DNA of 64,000 nucleotides from Sulfurimonas sp. (lineage in GTDB: Bacteria > Campylobacterota > Campylobacteria > Campylobacterales > Sulfurimonadaceae). Below are positions 7,291 through 16,778 of this stretch, piece after piece. A program made the translations under genes and the position numbers. Numbering within the stretch: position 1 is the stretch's first letter; the number at the start of each line of letters is the position of its first letter. The notes beneath the pieces are model-generated. The model made no database searches. It was not told the origin of the DNA and was given only the letters and a program-made list of their open reading frames with translations. The stretch spans positions 162,485-226,484 of the forward strand of contig NZ_JAQTOD010000004.1 in NCBI RefSeq assembly GCF_028713515.1. Reading direction: 5' to 3'.

Positions 7291-10113
7291 TTATGCTTTG
7301 TAAATTTTTACAGCACATTTTTTAAAGTCTGTCTGTTTTGACATTGGACAAGTTGCATCTAAACAAACTTTGTTGATAAATACATTTTCGTCAAACCAAG
7401 GAACAAACACTAAGCCTCTTGGAGGTCTGTTTCTACCACGAGTCTCAACTCTAGCTTTAACTTTACCACGGCGAGATTCAACCCAGCATAAACCACCCTG
7501 TTTAAGATCTTTTTTCTTAGCATCTTCGGGGTGCATATAACACAATGCTTCAGGTACTGCACGGAAAAGTTCAGGCACACGCATAGTCATAGTTCCTGAG
7601 TGCCAGTGCTCTAAAACACGACCAGTACATAACCATGTATCGTAGTGTGCATCTGGCATTTCTGGTGGATCCATGTATGGACGAGCAAAGATTTTAGCTT
7701 TATTTTCAAGTGATTTTTCTTTAGTATCTTTGTCTACGCCATGTAAATTACCGCTTTTTAGTGATTTAGCGATTTTTCCATAGAATGCGTGAGTATCATT
7801 TGTACCTTTAGCTGCTTTTGCTGCATATGGGTCATACTTAGTATTAAATCTCCAAGAAGTCTCTTTTCCATCAACAACAGGCCACTTAAGACCACGAACT
7901 TTATGGTACATATCAAATGGTGCAAGGTCATGACCATGTCCGCGAGTAAATGACGCGTACTCTTCAAAAAGATATTTTTGAATAAAGAAACCATACCCTT
8001 TAAATACTTTTCCATCACTTCCAATAACATTTCTGCTATCACCGCTAGCTTCAGTATTGTCATATCCTCTTTGGATAGGGTCATTTTGATCAACTTTATA
8101 AGATTTAGCAATTTTGTTAGCAAATAGAATCTCAAACATTGTAGTGTTTTCGTTATAGCCCATAGCTTTTGCTTTTTCAATCATACTTGGAAGAGCGTCT
8201 TTTCTTGGACCAGATGGTGCATATCCGCCCCATACATCTTTAACCGTAAATCTTTTTGAAAGCTCAACCCACTGCCATGAATCACTCATAGCATCTCCAA
8301 CTGGAAGAACTTGTTGTCTCCAATGTTGTGTGCGGCGCTCAGCATTTCCATAAGCTCCCCATTTCTCATAAATCATGGCAGAAGGTAAGATAAGGTCAGA
8401 AACTTTAGCTGATATACCAGGATATCCATCAGAAGTAACGATAAAGTTATCCATCTCTCTAGCTGCTTTAATCCAGTGATGAGCACTTGCAGAATCTTGA
8501 TAAGGATTACAAACATTTACCCATGCAAATTTGATTAATCCATCTTCAATATCACGGTGAATTTTCATAATATGTTGAACACCTACAGGATTGATTGTTC
8601 CTTCTGGAACCATCCATTTGTTCTCAGTAGTTTTTCTATGTGCAGGATTTTCTATCATCATGTCGGCTGGAAGTCTATGAGTAAATGTACCAACTTCACG
8701 AGCAGTACCGCAAGCTGATGGTTGACCAGTTAGAGAAAATGCTCCAGAACCAGGAACAGCTTGTTTATTAAGCATAAAGTGAACATTATAAGAGAGTGTG
8801 TTTACCCATGAACCGCGTGTATGTTGGTTCATACCCATTGTCCAGAAAGATACAACTTTTCTACCTTTTTCAATGTAGAGGTTAGCTAATGTTTGAAGTT
8901 TTACTTTGAAATCTTCCATACTTTCATCAGGGTTACCTTTTACAATAGCTGCTGTATACTCAAGAGTGTATGGCTCTAATGATTTTTTATAATCTTCAAA
9001 AGAGATTTCCCAGTGACCAAGTGTTCCAGGAATATTTGTCATTGTATCGCCAGCTTTGTAACCATATGGCTCTAATGCAGGACCCTCTTTTTTAGAAACT
9101 ACTTTCTTCATCTCTTTGCTGACAGTTTCCATCTCAAGAGCTGTGTATTTTCCATCTTTTACTGATTTTTCATCACTTCTTCTCATTCCATAGCCAATAT
9201 TTACGGGACCAGCTGCGAAAATCATATGTTTTTTAACAAAATTCCAATCAATGATTTTCTCTGCATCATCTCTCATTACAATCTCTCTTGCAATGTAGTT
9301 CCATAAAGCCCCGTCAGTGTTTGGCGAGAAGATAATCTCAATATCAGCTAAATCAGAAGTTCTGTGAGTATAAGTTTGGATAGATATAACTTTTACTCTA
9401 TCTGGCTTAGATAGTTTTCTGTCAGTTACACGAGTCCATAAAATAGGGTGCATCTCTGCCATATTTGAACCCCAAGATACGATTGTGTCGGTTAGTTCAA
9501 TATCATCGTAGCAACCAGAAGGCTCATCAACACCAAAAGTCTGGTAAAAACCAACAACGGCAGATGCCATACAATGTCTTGCATTTGGATCAAAAGCGTT
9601 TGAACGGAATCCAGCTTTCATCATCTTTTGTGCTGCATAACCTTCCATGATAGTGTATTGCCCAGAAGCAAAAACTCCAACAGCCTCAGGTCCGCCATGT
9701 TTTAGTGCTTTTTTGATGTTAACTTCCATCTCATCAAAAGCTCTGCTCCAAGAAACAGGAGTAAACTTACCTTTTTTGTCAAATTTGCCATCAGCGCCAA
9801 CTCTAAGTAGTGGTTGAGTCAATCTATCTGCACCGTACATAATCTTAGCATTAAAGTAACCCTTAATACAGTTAAGACCACGGTTTACTGGTGCTGCAGG
9901 GTCTCCCTTAACAGCAACAATTTTACCATTTTTTGTTGCCATCATAATTCCACAACCTGTACCACAGAAACGACAAGCTGCCTTATCCCATCTCCAATCT
10001 CCTTCAGCTTTAGCTGCTGCTGCTTCAAGCTCAGCTGGTACGCTCATACCGATAGCTGCCGCTGCAGATGCTGCTGCTGAACTTTTAAGAAATTCTCTTC
10101 TTGAAAGTGACAT
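7291..10113 (-). CDS. napA: NapA, periplasmic nitrate reductase catalytic subunit
   Basis: A molybdenum bis-MGD enzyme reducing nitrate to nitrite in the periplasm. The 940-residue protein starts with a Tat signal ([20 protein letters not shown]) and carries the N-terminal [4Fe-4S] motif ([11 protein letters not shown], with the fourth Cys in GLNCIKG). The molybdenum-ligand cysteine context is '[12 protein letters not shown]', and the C-terminal part is a molydopterin dinucleotide-binding domain. It is somewhat longer than enterobacterial NapA (about 830) and fits the epsilonproteobacterial form. An AGGAG ribosome site precedes the ATG. It leads an operon extending to 1866. Confidence 0.97.
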   Translation of the reverse strand: MSLSRREFLKSSAAASAAAAIGMSVPAELEAAAAKAEGDWRWDKAACRFCGTGCGIMMATKNGKIVAVKGDPAAPVNRGLNCIKGYFNAKIMYGADRLTQPLLRVGADGKFDKKGKFTPVSWSRAFDEMEVNIKKALKHGGPEAVGVFASGQYTIMEGYAAQKMMKAGFRSNAFDPNARHCMASAVVGFYQTFGVDEPSGCYDDIELTDTIVSWGSNMAEMHPILWTRVTDRKLSKPDRVKVISIQTYTHRTSDLADIEIIFSPNTDGALWNYIAREIVMRDDAEKIIDWNFVKKHMIFAAGPVNIGYGMRRSDEKSVKDGKYTALEMETVSKEMKKVVSKKEGPALEPYGYKAGDTMTNIPGTLGHWEISFEDYKKSLEPYTLEYTAAIVKGNPDESMEDFKVKLQTLANLYIEKGRKVVSFWTMGMNQHTRGSWVNTLSYNVHFMLNKQAVPGSGAFSLTGQPSACGTAREVGTFTHRLPADMMIENPAHRKTTENKWMVPEGTINPVGVQHIMKIHRDIEDGLIKFAWVNVCNPYQDSASAHHWIKAAREMDNFIVTSDGYPGISAKVSDLILPSAMIYEKWGAYGNAERRTQHWRQQVLPVGDAMSDSWQWVELSKRFTVKDVWGGYAPSGPRKDALPSMIEKAKAMGYNENTTMFEILFANKIAKSYKVDQNDPIQRGYDNTEASGDSRNVIGSDGKVFKGYGFFIQKYLFEEYASFTRGHGHDLAPFDMYHKVRGLKWPVVDGKETSWRFNTKYDPYAAKAAKGTNDTHAFYGKIAKSLKSGNLHGVDKDTKEKSLENKAKIFARPYMDPPEMPDAHYDTWLCTGRVLEHWHSGTMTMRVPELFRAVPEALCYMHPEDAKKKDLKQGGLCWVESRRGKVKARVETRGRNRPPRGLVFVPWFDENVFINKVCLDATCPMSKQTDFKKCAVKIYKA

Positions 10114-10850
10114 TTTTTCTCCTAGTTGATAATTTTAAAATAGAATTAAAAATTAAATCTATTTCATTTTTTTTATTAATGTGTCCATTAACGGCTAAAT
10201 ATTATCACTTTAAGCTTTAAATTTCTTTAGTAAACATTAGTTTTTAAAGTTAAGTTATACTTTATTTTAAAAAATTGTAGATATAAGTAACACTTAGAAT
10301 TTTCATCATTGTTTGGTATGGTTACTCAGTTTTTATTTATAAACCGTAATTATCATTCCTTGCATAAATATTTGTAATTATGATGATTACAAATAAATTT
10401 TATTCTCTTATATAGTATTTTATAATTTATTAAATACGATAAAATATTATATGTAAAACCATTTAAAATGGCTATTTAAGGCGAATTTATTATAAATATT
10501 TTTTTATTATTATTATCTTTTTTGTATCTGTTATTTTAGGTTGAATACATAATTTTTTAATTCAATCCGATTGCTAATAATCTATTTTCTAAAATAAAAT
10601 AATTTTATAAAATTTGTACTACTAAAAATAAGAATTTATTTTAGTAAAATATTAAGTTTTACTTGATTTTTTATATGGTTTATGTATCTTTCTTTGGTGT
10701 GAAATGGCTAAAAATAGCCTTTAACTTAATTATAGCTTTGTCTGTATCTTTGTAAAAGATTCTAAAAAATCAGACAAACAAATATCTATAAAAACATCTA
10801 TCATCACAAAATAGTTTGTATAATTAGTTTAAAAATAGAGAGTTAAATAA
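10114..10850. promoter_or_regulatory. 737-base AT-rich divergent control region upstream of napA
   Basis: No credible gene is visible. This stretch separates napA (minus) from the EamA transporter (plus) and should contain both promoters. It holds three clear symmetric elements: an inverted repeat at 10369-10395, the odd palindrome CCATTTAAAATGG at 10459-10471 and a small hairpin GGCTA-AAAA-TAGCC at 10706-10719. The AT content is too high to name -10 boxes with confidence. A region this long is unusual in such a compact genome, so multiple regulator sites or a small RNA are possible. Confidence 0.5.
10369..10395. promoter_or_regulatory. 10-bp inverted repeat, candidate operator for the nap operon
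   Basis: TATTTGTAAT (10369-10378) and ATTACAAATA (10386-10395) are perfect reverse complements around a 7-base spacer. It lies about 260 bases upstream of the napA start. The arms do not match the classical FNR site TTGAT-N4-ATCAA or the NssR-type TTAAC-N4-GTTAA, so the regulator, if any, is unknown. Confidence 0.45.
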
Positions 10851-11738
10851 ATGAACAACAGAGAAAATCAAATGCGTTATTTTATACTTATGATAGTTGC
10901 TATGCTTTTTTGGGGAACTTCATGGACGGCTGGAAAAGTTGCAGCGGCGCATTCTCATGCTGAAGTTGCGGCTTTTTGGCGGTATGGCATCTCATTTATG
11001 GCTCTTTTGCCTGTTGTTTGGTATCTTAAAACTCCACTTAAATCAGATAAAATAGGGTATATTTATATGCTTATCGCTGGGCTTTTGACCTCGCTTTTTA
11101 ACTATCTCTTTTTTGCAGGACTGGCTCACGGTGCAGCTGGATATGGTGGAACTATGGTTACCTCTCTCGCGCCAATATTTACATATTTGATGTCTATTAC
11201 CATTTTAGGCACTAAAGTGACAAGCAGACAAGTTATAGCGCTTTTTATTGGTGTTTTTGGAGCGCTGATTTTGCTACGCATACCATTTGAAGGTTTTGCA
11301 TTTTTAAATGTAGAGAGCTCATACTTTTTAGGATGCGCTGCTGTTTGGGCACTAGTTACTATCTTTTCTCAAAAGGCCTCATCCCGAACAAATCCTATGT
11401 TTTACTCGCTTGTAGTTTTTGGCATAACAGGCTTTACAAATATGATATTCGCACTCCCATACCATCCATTTGATTTTGGCTCTTATGACGCTATTTTTTG
11501 GGAAAATATCACCTTTATAGGCGTAATCCCAGGGGCTTTTGCCACCACGCTTTACTTTATCTCAGCCGCAAAGATAGGAGCACACAAAACGGGCGTTTTT
11601 ATGTTTATAGTTCCCATCGGCGCTATCGCTTCAAGTTGGTTTGTTTACGGTGAAAACCTAGCGGTCTCAACGCTTATAGGGTGTCTACTTGCCTTTGTAG
11701 CGGTTGTACTTTTTAATATGAAGAAGAGTAAAAAGTAA
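10851..11738 (+). CDS. EamA/DMT-family transporter
   Basis: A 295-residue inner-membrane protein with about ten hydrophobic helices arranged as two EamA repeats. The first begins 'MLFWGTSWTAGKVAAAHSHA' and the second contains 'GCAAVWALVTIFSQKASS' and ends 'YGENLAVSTLIGCLLAFVAV'. Members of the drug/metabolite transporter superfamily export amino acids, metabolites or drugs; the substrate cannot be read from sequence. A Met at codon 12 is an alternative start. It stands alone: the gene remnants downstream do not form an operon with it. Confidence 0.9.
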   Translation: MNNRENQMRYFILMIVAMLFWGTSWTAGKVAAAHSHAEVAAFWRYGISFMALLPVVWYLKTPLKSDKIGYIYMLIAGLLTSLFNYLFFAGLAHGAAGYGGTMVTSLAPIFTYLMSITILGTKVTSRQVIALFIGVFGALILLRIPFEGFAFLNVESSYFLGCAAVWALVTIFSQKASSRTNPMFYSLVVFGITGFTNMIFALPYHPFDFGSYDAIFWENITFIGVIPGAFATTLYFISAAKIGAHKTGVFMFIVPIGAIASSWFVYGENLAVSTLIGCLLAFVAVVLFNMKKSKK

Positions 11739-11887
11739 GTAAAATTCAAATATCTTCTATTGTTCTTAATATCTTGAATGAAAATGTGTACGAAATCAAC
11801 AAACATATAAATAACATTTTACTCTCTCTTTGGCATAGTAAAGTATGTCGATTTGTCATATTTTTAAATAAATTTTAATTTTATTGA

Positions 11888-12046
11888 TATGGTGTTAAAA
11901 AGCAAAAAATTGCTTCCACAAAATATGAGATGCTCATGGAAAAAAATTTGCAAAATAGAGAATTTATAGACTTTGTAAAAAATATTAAACAGAAGATATA
12001 TGGTGCAAAATCAAAAGCGATACTCTTGGCAAACAGGATGATTTAA
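11888..12046 (+). pseudogene. short remnant resembling the N-terminus of a DUF1016 (PDDEXK nuclease) protein
   Basis: An open stretch between two stops contains an ATG at 11936 and ends at the TAA of 12044-12046. Its translation includes 'FIDFVKNIKQKIYGAKSKAI' followed by LLANRMI, which resembles the helical N-terminal DUF1016 pattern (helix, 'A..KA...N..LI'). The typical following 'YWEIG' is missing and the frame ends. It is probably a decayed fragment next to a second remnant. The family call is tentative. Confidence 0.35.
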
Positions 12047-12052
12047 ATATCA

Positions 12053-12554
12053 CTAGATTATGAGAAAAAATCACTAAGTGGTGATCAAAAAAAGATACTT
12101 TCGCTCATTGGCGGAGTTATCACACTTCTTTTGCTAAACGCTCCACTTGACTCTTTTTGGAGTGGACTTGGGCTAAACGAGAGTGTTATTTTACTAATTG
12201 CTGGGCTTTTGCTTTTTGCTCCACCTTTTTTCTATCCTTGATTGGATGGAGGATAAAGGCAAGGTTCCTTTTAGAGTTATGTTCCTTTTTGGTGCAGGAT
12301 TTTCAATTGTCGCTGCTTTTAGCTCGAGTGGTTTAGCAAATGAAGTGACTTCTTATCTTCTGGCTTTAACTAACCTACCTGCTATATTTGTCTTTATCTC
12401 TATCGCAATTCTTGTGACTTTTACAACCGAGATAACTTCAAATACTGCTCTAATCTTTGTGATGCTCCCAATCATCTATGCTCTCTCAATTCAAGCCAAC
12501 ATGGATACAGAGCTGTTTTTTGTAGTGATAATTGCTAAATTTTTTTGGAGATAG
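12053..12554 (+). pseudogene. frameshifted, truncated SLC13/DASS-type anion transporter remnant
   Basis: Two overlapping frames read as one protein. The first runs 12053-12238 (LDYEKKSLSGDQKKILSLIG, then hydrophobic) and stops. The second takes over at a run of six T (12226-12231) with SILDWMEDKGKVPFRVMFLF, continues 'GAGFSIVAAFSSSGLANEV' and 'VTFTTEITSNTALIFVMLPI', and ends at 12554. The last two segments are signature-like for divalent anion:sodium symporters. A one-base shift, the lack of the N-terminal helices and the lost C-terminus mark it as dead. The intact family has about 450-500 residues. Confidence 0.8.
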
Positions 12555-12611
12555 TTTTTTAAAATTATCCCATAAACTTTTTAGATAAAATTTCATAAAA
12601 AAGGATGAAAA

Positions 12612-12902
12612 ATGATTGTTCATATAGTTATGTTTAAGTTTCGTGATGAAAACAAAAATGCAAATCTTGCCAAAGTAACAAAAAAATTAAATGCTTTAGT
12701 CGCTCTTATCCCAGAGCTTAAAAAAATGGAGGTTGGTCTTAATTTTACTAACTCAGATAGAGCGTTTGATCTCTCTATTTACTCAACTTTTGAGACCGAA
12801 TCAGATATGCAAACTTACGCTATTCATCCAGAGCATTTAAAAGTGGTAGAGCTTGTAAAAGCAGTGACGCTTGAGTCAAAAATAGTGGATTATATTTTAT
12901 AA
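12612..12902 (+). CDS. Dabb (stress-responsive alpha/beta barrel) domain protein
   Basis: A 96-residue cytoplasmic protein with the Dabb pattern: 'MIVHIVMFKF' as first strand, a helix, 'MEVGLNFTNSDRAFDLSIYS' and the typical 'YAIHPEHLKVVELVK' helix. These small proteins form dimeric ferredoxin-like barrels; the biochemical role of most members is unknown. The ATG follows an AAGGATG ribosome site, and TAAAAT upstream is a plausible -10. It converges with the kinase gene, with only four bases between the two ends. Confidence 0.88.
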   Translation: MIVHIVMFKFRDENKNANLAKVTKKLNALVALIPELKKMEVGLNFTNSDRAFDLSIYSTFETESDMQTYAIHPEHLKVVELVKAVTLESKIVDYIL

Positions 12903-12906
12903 AAAC

Positions 12907-14100
12907 TCAAACTAGACGCAGACAAAATATATTTTCTCCCTCTTCATGAGAATAGAGTAGTGAGAAGTTGTGTTTAGCAACTATCTTCTCTACTATGCTA
13001 AGACCTAGCCCAAACCCATCCCTTTGAGATAGCTCTTGCGTGAAGGGTTTTAGATAGTAATCGAGCTCTTTTGATAACTTTTTCCCTCTGTTGATAACGC
13101 AAATCTTCTTGGTTGAAATTTTAATAGCTATAGGCAGTACAGTTGCATATTTTAGTGCATTATCTATAAGGTTTTTGAGTGCGACCGAGAGATAGTGCAA
13201 GTCCGCTTCTATCTTAAAATCATCCTCTATTTCAATGGTTATGCTTGATTCATCGTTTATGTAGAGTTTACTTAGTGCTTCTGTTACCAAAGTCTCTGCG
13301 CTAAATATTGAGAGATTTAGTTTTGTGGAGTTTAACTTCTCTAGCTCCAAGAGCTCATTTGTTAAAACCTCTAAATCTAAAAATATCTTTTGAAGAAGTT
13401 CTTTTTGGGATACATTTTCTACTTTTTGGATAACGAACTTCCCCTTTGCTATTGGTGTTCTAAGTTCATGACCTATGTCTCTTAAGAGTTCTTCCCTGCT
13501 TTTTAAAAGTTCTCCCAAAGAGGTTGCCATTGAGTTTAGGGCATCTGAGAGCATTTGCATCTCGTCATTTGACTTTACCTCTATTTTATTATTGAAGTCT
13601 CCGTTAGAGAGATTCTTAATTCCTTTTGTGATTTTTTTAAGTGGAGCGAGCAGTTTTAAAAGATATAAAAAGATAAGCAAAAGGACAAAAGTATCTAAAA
13701 AAATAAGGATATTAAGTATCAACTTGTCGTTAATATTCTCCTCATTCGGTGTTTTTAGGTTGTAACTCTCATCAAGAAAATTTATCTCTATGATAAACTC
13801 ATCTTCAAAAGACCCCTTTTTTATAGAGATAAAGCCAAAAGTGTGTTTTTCAAAGTAGAGAACTTCTCTCTTGCTTTCATCATCTTTATCAACTCTTACA
13901 AGATCGTATTTTTTGATGAGCTCTTCAACTCTATCGTTGTTGTCAATATTTTGAAATATCTCATTAGCAATTTTTAGGTATTTTTCTTTTATAAGCTCAT
14001 CCACTCTTTTGGAGTTAATGTTATCTATCCAAAATCCTATAACACTCATAAGGATAAAGCTTGTTAAAAAAAGTATTGATATTTTTCTGAGGATTGACAT
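12907..14100 (-). CDS. ArsS-like sensor histidine kinase
   Basis: A 397-residue inner-membrane kinase. Transmembrane segments lie near residues 5-25 and 130-150 and flank a periplasmic sensor region of about 105 residues. A HAMP-like linker follows (PLKKITKGIKNLSNGDF), then the phosphoacceptor box 'DIGHELRTPIAKGKFVIQ', the N-box 'KNLIDNALKYA' and the G-box 'GFGLGLSIVEKI'. The HELRTPIAKGK form is typical of Campylobacterota ArsS-like kinases. It starts one base after the regulator's stop. As the last gene of a cytochrome operon it probably senses a signal linked to those cytochromes or to the Spy-like protein. Confidence 0.92.
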   Translation of the reverse strand: MSILRKISILFLTSFILMSVIGFWIDNINSKRVDELIKEKYLKIANEIFQNIDNNDRVEELIKKYDLVRVDKDDESKREVLYFEKHTFGFISIKKGSFEDEFIIEINFLDESYNLKTPNEENINDKLILNILIFLDTFVLLLIFLYLLKLLAPLKKITKGIKNLSNGDFNNKIEVKSNDEMQMLSDALNSMATSLGELLKSREELLRDIGHELRTPIAKGKFVIQKVENVSQKELLQKIFLDLEVLTNELLELEKLNSTKLNLSIFSAETLVTEALSKLYINDESSITIEIEDDFKIEADLHYLSVALKNLIDNALKYATVLPIAIKISTKKICVINRGKKLSKELDYYLKPFTQELSQRDGFGLGLSIVEKIVAKHNFSLLYSHEEGENIFCLRLV

Positions 14101-14101
14101 G

Positions 14102-14767
14102 CTAGCTCACAAACTTATAACCGATGCCCCATACGGACTTGATGAACAGAGGCTCTTTTGAATCATCACCTATCTTGTTTCTTATGTTGCTTATGTGTGT
14201 ATCGACTGTTCTGTTTTTTGTGTTTTCATCCAGTGAAGTCGCGTTTATGATCTGCTCTCGTGAGGATATTTTGTTTATGTTTTCTACTAAAAAGAGAAAT
14301 ATCTCAAACTCTATTTTTGTAAAATCAATCGCGTAGCCATCCAAAAGAACCTCTCTGTTTGCTTTATCTATCAGAAACTCTCCAGCTCGTATCTTCGCAT
14401 CTTGCGGCTTTTTGAGAATATGCTCTATCCGTAAAACAAGCTCTCGTGGCTCATAAGGTTTTGCCAAGTAGTCATCCGCTCCAAGATCAAAACCGTGTAT
14501 TTTGTTTCCTATGTCTCCTCTTGCTGAAGAGATTATTATGGGGATACTGCTTATGTTTTTTATCTTCTTTAAAACATCAAAACCGTCCATGTCAGGGAGC
14601 ATTAGGTCCAGTATGACGATAGAGTAAGAGCCATTTTTCTCAAGCTCTTCTATGGCATCTTTGGGGTGAGCAAATGCGTTACATATAAAGCCAAACTCTT
14701 TTAAATACTCTCCTATAAGTTCTTGCATCTGCAAGTCATCCTCGATAAGTAAAACTTTTTTATTCAA
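14102..14767 (-). CDS. OmpR-family response regulator
   Basis: 221 residues: an N-terminal receiver domain with acidic pocket (LIEDD), phosphoacceptor Asp in 'VILDLMLPDMDGFD' and Lys in 'ADDYLAKPYEP', followed by a winged-helix DNA-binding domain (SREQIINATSLDENTKNRTV and 'HISNIRNKIGDD', 'VWGIGYKFVS'). It is the partner of the adjacent kinase. Its start overlaps the Spy-like gene by eight bases. The 11-bp direct repeat upstream of this operon (17249-17265) is the sort of site OmpR/PhoB-type regulators bind, which suggests autoregulation. Confidence 0.94.
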   Translation of the reverse strand: MNKKVLLIEDDLQMQELIGEYLKEFGFICNAFAHPKDAIEELEKNGSYSIVILDLMLPDMDGFDVLKKIKNISSIPIIISSARGDIGNKIHGFDLGADDYLAKPYEPRELVLRIEHILKKPQDAKIRAGEFLIDKANREVLLDGYAIDFTKIEFEIFLFLVENINKISSREQIINATSLDENTKNRTVDTHISNIRNKIGDDSKEPLFIKSVWGIGYKFVS

Positions 14768-15170
14768 CTCTCCACTCCCGTAAATAGTATGAAAAACTCT
14801 CTCTTTGCGATGGTGATAAGATAGAGTGAATTCTTTTTAAGGTCTTAACTTCAAGAGTCGTAGCATCTTTTTGTATCTCTTTTACAATCTCTTCATACTT
14901 CTCTTTACTAAATTCATCTTCTCTCATTAGCTCTTGGAGTTTTTTTTCTCTTTTTTCTCTTTTTTTATTAAATTTTTCATAATCTTTCTTATACTCTAGA
15001 AGTATCTCTCTCATCTCTTTATATTGATTTTTGCCAAGGCTTAAGTATTCAAGATTTTTGTAAATGTGGTGTTTTTTCTCTTCATTCTCGTGTTTATAAT
15101 TACCATCTCCATAAAGAGAAAATGATAAAAATAGACTACATAAAAGCGTTAATATCTTTAATTTTATCAT
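14760..15170 (-). CDS. Spy/CpxP-like periplasmic protein
   Basis: About 136 residues with a signal peptide (MIKLKILTLLCSLFLSFSLYG), a His-rich mature N-terminus (KHENEEKKHHIYKN) and long charged helices. The end 'IHSILSPSQRESFSYYLREW' resembles the LTxxQ motif region of Spy/CpxP/ZraP proteins. In that family such proteins act as periplasmic chaperones or metal-responsive modulators of a two-component system, here encoded immediately downstream. I chose the ATG at 15170 over a TTG two codons earlier. It overlaps the end of the cytochrome b gene by about 35 bases. Confidence 0.75.
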   Translation of the reverse strand: MIKLKILTLLCSLFLSFSLYGDGNYKHENEEKKHHIYKNLEYLSLGKNQYKEMREILLEYKKDYEKFNKKREKREKKLQELMREDEFSKEKYEEIVKEIQKDATTLEVKTLKRIHSILSPSQRESFSYYLREWRVE

Positions 15171-16251
15171 TTTCAATCAATCCTTTTTCTATATCACTAT
15201 GACACGCTTTGCAGTTTGCTTTGCTCTTCACATCTTTATGTGCAAAAACTTTTTTTGGTATATCTTTATGCTTTTTTTTCCAAAAATCACTCTGAGTTAT
15301 TGCTATTATATCTTTATTTTTTATCGAATCTAAAACCTTGACGCTTACTTTTTGTGTTGAGGTCTCAGCGCTATTTCGTACCAAAAAGTCTAAAATATCT
15401 CTGTTATCTTTCTCGCTAAGTGAAGCATCATCTCCAAAATGATTCTCCAAACCACCCATCATAGTTACCCATGAAGTAGCTGGTAGCGTGTGTGGTGGAT
15501 AGATGATATGGCAAGATGCACACTCTTTGACAAACAGTGGATTTAGCTTTTTATAATCAACGCTCATGTGTTTTGATGCAACAAGCGGATTGTTTTTTAT
15601 GCTTATGTTAAAAATAAAAAAGACAACAAACAGAGCCAAAAATATTAGAGCAAAAAGTTTTTGAGCGATATTTAGCTTGATACTGTAATCCTCGCTCGTT
15701 ACTTTAATACCGTTAAATATTGAACTTAGCGTTTTATGCGCTGGGTGAAGTACTCTATCGCTAAAAATGCCGAGCAGATGCACTGCGATAAGGGCAAGTA
15801 AGAGATTACTAAAGAACTCATGTATGTCTTTAAAGAGCTCCATTTTTTTGAAAAAAGTGCTATTTAGTGATGAGAGCAAACCTTTTCCCTCTTCAACACC
15901 AAGAGTTAAGATGCCTGTAAGTATGGTTAGAAAAACCACTATAAAAATCCCTATCATCACATAGGAGGCGATAGGGTTGTGCCCAATGTATTTCTGCTTA
16001 GAGCTAAAGATGTTTAACGCAAACTCTTTCGCATCTCTAAATGCGAGTGGAAAATCTTTAAATCTTGAGTATTTTGGACCAATGTAGCCCCAAAAAAATC
16101 TAAACACAAGTAGAATCAAAACTCCATAACCAATAAGCGCATGATAGTTTAGCAACTTGCCATCATCAGTTAAAAAAGCTAAAAGTATCAACCCCACAAA
16201 GAGCCAATGAAAGAGTCTTGAGGGAAGCGACCAGATGTAAGAGTTAAACAT
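15136..16251 (-). CDS. cytochrome b561-type membrane protein fused to a diheme cytochrome c (DHC) domain
   Basis: About 371 residues. The N-terminal ~190 residues form a four-helix b-type cytochrome (SLPSRLFHWLFVGLILLAF; further helices with paired His). A fifth hydrophobic helix (LFALIFLALFVVFFIFNISI) leads to a periplasmic DHC-like domain with heme motifs CASCH and CKACH and the typical 'PPHTLPATSWVTMM'. The fusion should pass quinol electrons directly to c-hemes. ATG 16251 has a good AAAGGAG site; a longer frame starting in the preceding gene is unlikely. It lies in a SHP-DHC-cytochrome b operon. Confidence 0.87.
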   Translation of the reverse strand: MFNSYIWSLPSRLFHWLFVGLILLAFLTDDGKLLNYHALIGYGVLILLVFRFFWGYIGPKYSRFKDFPLAFRDAKEFALNIFSSKQKYIGHNPIASYVMIGIFIVVFLTILTGILTLGVEEGKGLLSSLNSTFFKKMELFKDIHEFFSNLLLALIAVHLLGIFSDRVLHPAHKTLSSIFNGIKVTSEDYSIKLNIAQKLFALIFLALFVVFFIFNISIKNNPLVASKHMSVDYKKLNPLFVKECASCHIIYPPHTLPATSWVTMMGGLENHFGDDASLSEKDNRDILDFLVRNSAETSTQKVSVKVLDSIKNKDIIAITQSDFWKKKHKDIPKKVFAHKDVKSKANCKACHSDIEKGLIENDKIKDINAFM

Positions 16252-16262
16252 TTTCTCTCCTT

Positions 16263-16769
16263 TTAATCTTTCCATTTGCCATAGTTAGGGATTAAAACAT
16301 CACTCTCGCCATATATCCATTTTTGGGCAGTAGTATGACACGCTGTGCAGTTAAATATACCTTTAACCTCTTTTTGTGTAATCAAACTTGCCTTTATATC
16401 TCTATGCTTTTTAATGATATATGGAGTTTTTGATATAGACTCAGGGATCTCCCCTGCTCTTAAGCTGTCCACAATCTTAGCACTCCTTTTGTAGTTCATA
16501 AATTTCTCAGCACTATTGTTGTTCAAGTAGCGCGAAATAGAGAGATAATCCTCTTCTTCCAAACTAGCATCTGAGCCAAAATGGTTGCTAAGATTTAACA
16601 TCATCTTGTTCCAGGCTTTTGAGGGCAGAAGCCCTGGCTGATATGCAAAATGACAAGAACCACACTCTTTTTTGTAGAGCTCATTTGTTACCGGAGCAAC
16701 ATCGCTTTTGTTAAAACTAGATGCAAAAACTGCACTTGTTAGTGCTACTGTTAAAATTAATGACTTCAT
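16263..16769 (-). CDS. periplasmic diheme cytochrome c (DHC family)
   Basis: 168 residues with a signal peptide (MKSLILTVALTSAVFAS) and two heme-binding motifs, CGSCH and CTACH. The 'YQPGLLPSKAWNKMMLNLSN' region matches the DHC domain also present at the C-terminus of the next protein, so the operon carries two DHC copies, one soluble and one membrane-anchored. In SHP systems DHC is the electron donor to the monoheme SHP cytochrome. It sits nine bases downstream of the SHP-like gene. Confidence 0.88.
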   Translation of the reverse strand: MKSLILTVALTSAVFASSFNKSDVAPVTNELYKKECGSCHFAYQPGLLPSKAWNKMMLNLSNHFGSDASLEEEDYLSISRYLNNNSAEKFMNYKRSAKIVDSLRAGEIPESISKTPYIIKKHRDIKASLITQKEVKGIFNCTACHTTAQKWIYGESDVLIPNYGKWKD

Positions 16770-16778
16770 TTTAGCTCC

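Noticed and set aside
7758..8180. 140-codon minus-strand open frame inside napA in another frame
   Set aside because: It lies wholly within the well-supported napA coding sequence and shows no domain pattern.
10706..10719. GGCTA-AAAA-TAGCC as a Rho-independent terminator
   Set aside because: The stem is only 5 bp and is followed by TTTAACTT instead of a T run; no gene ends just upstream.
12198..12554. Considered as an intact small membrane protein gene starting at 12198
   Set aside because: The proposed start lies inside the upstream frame of the same transporter. The protein continues that frame after a one-base shift and lacks both family ends, so a pseudogene fits better.
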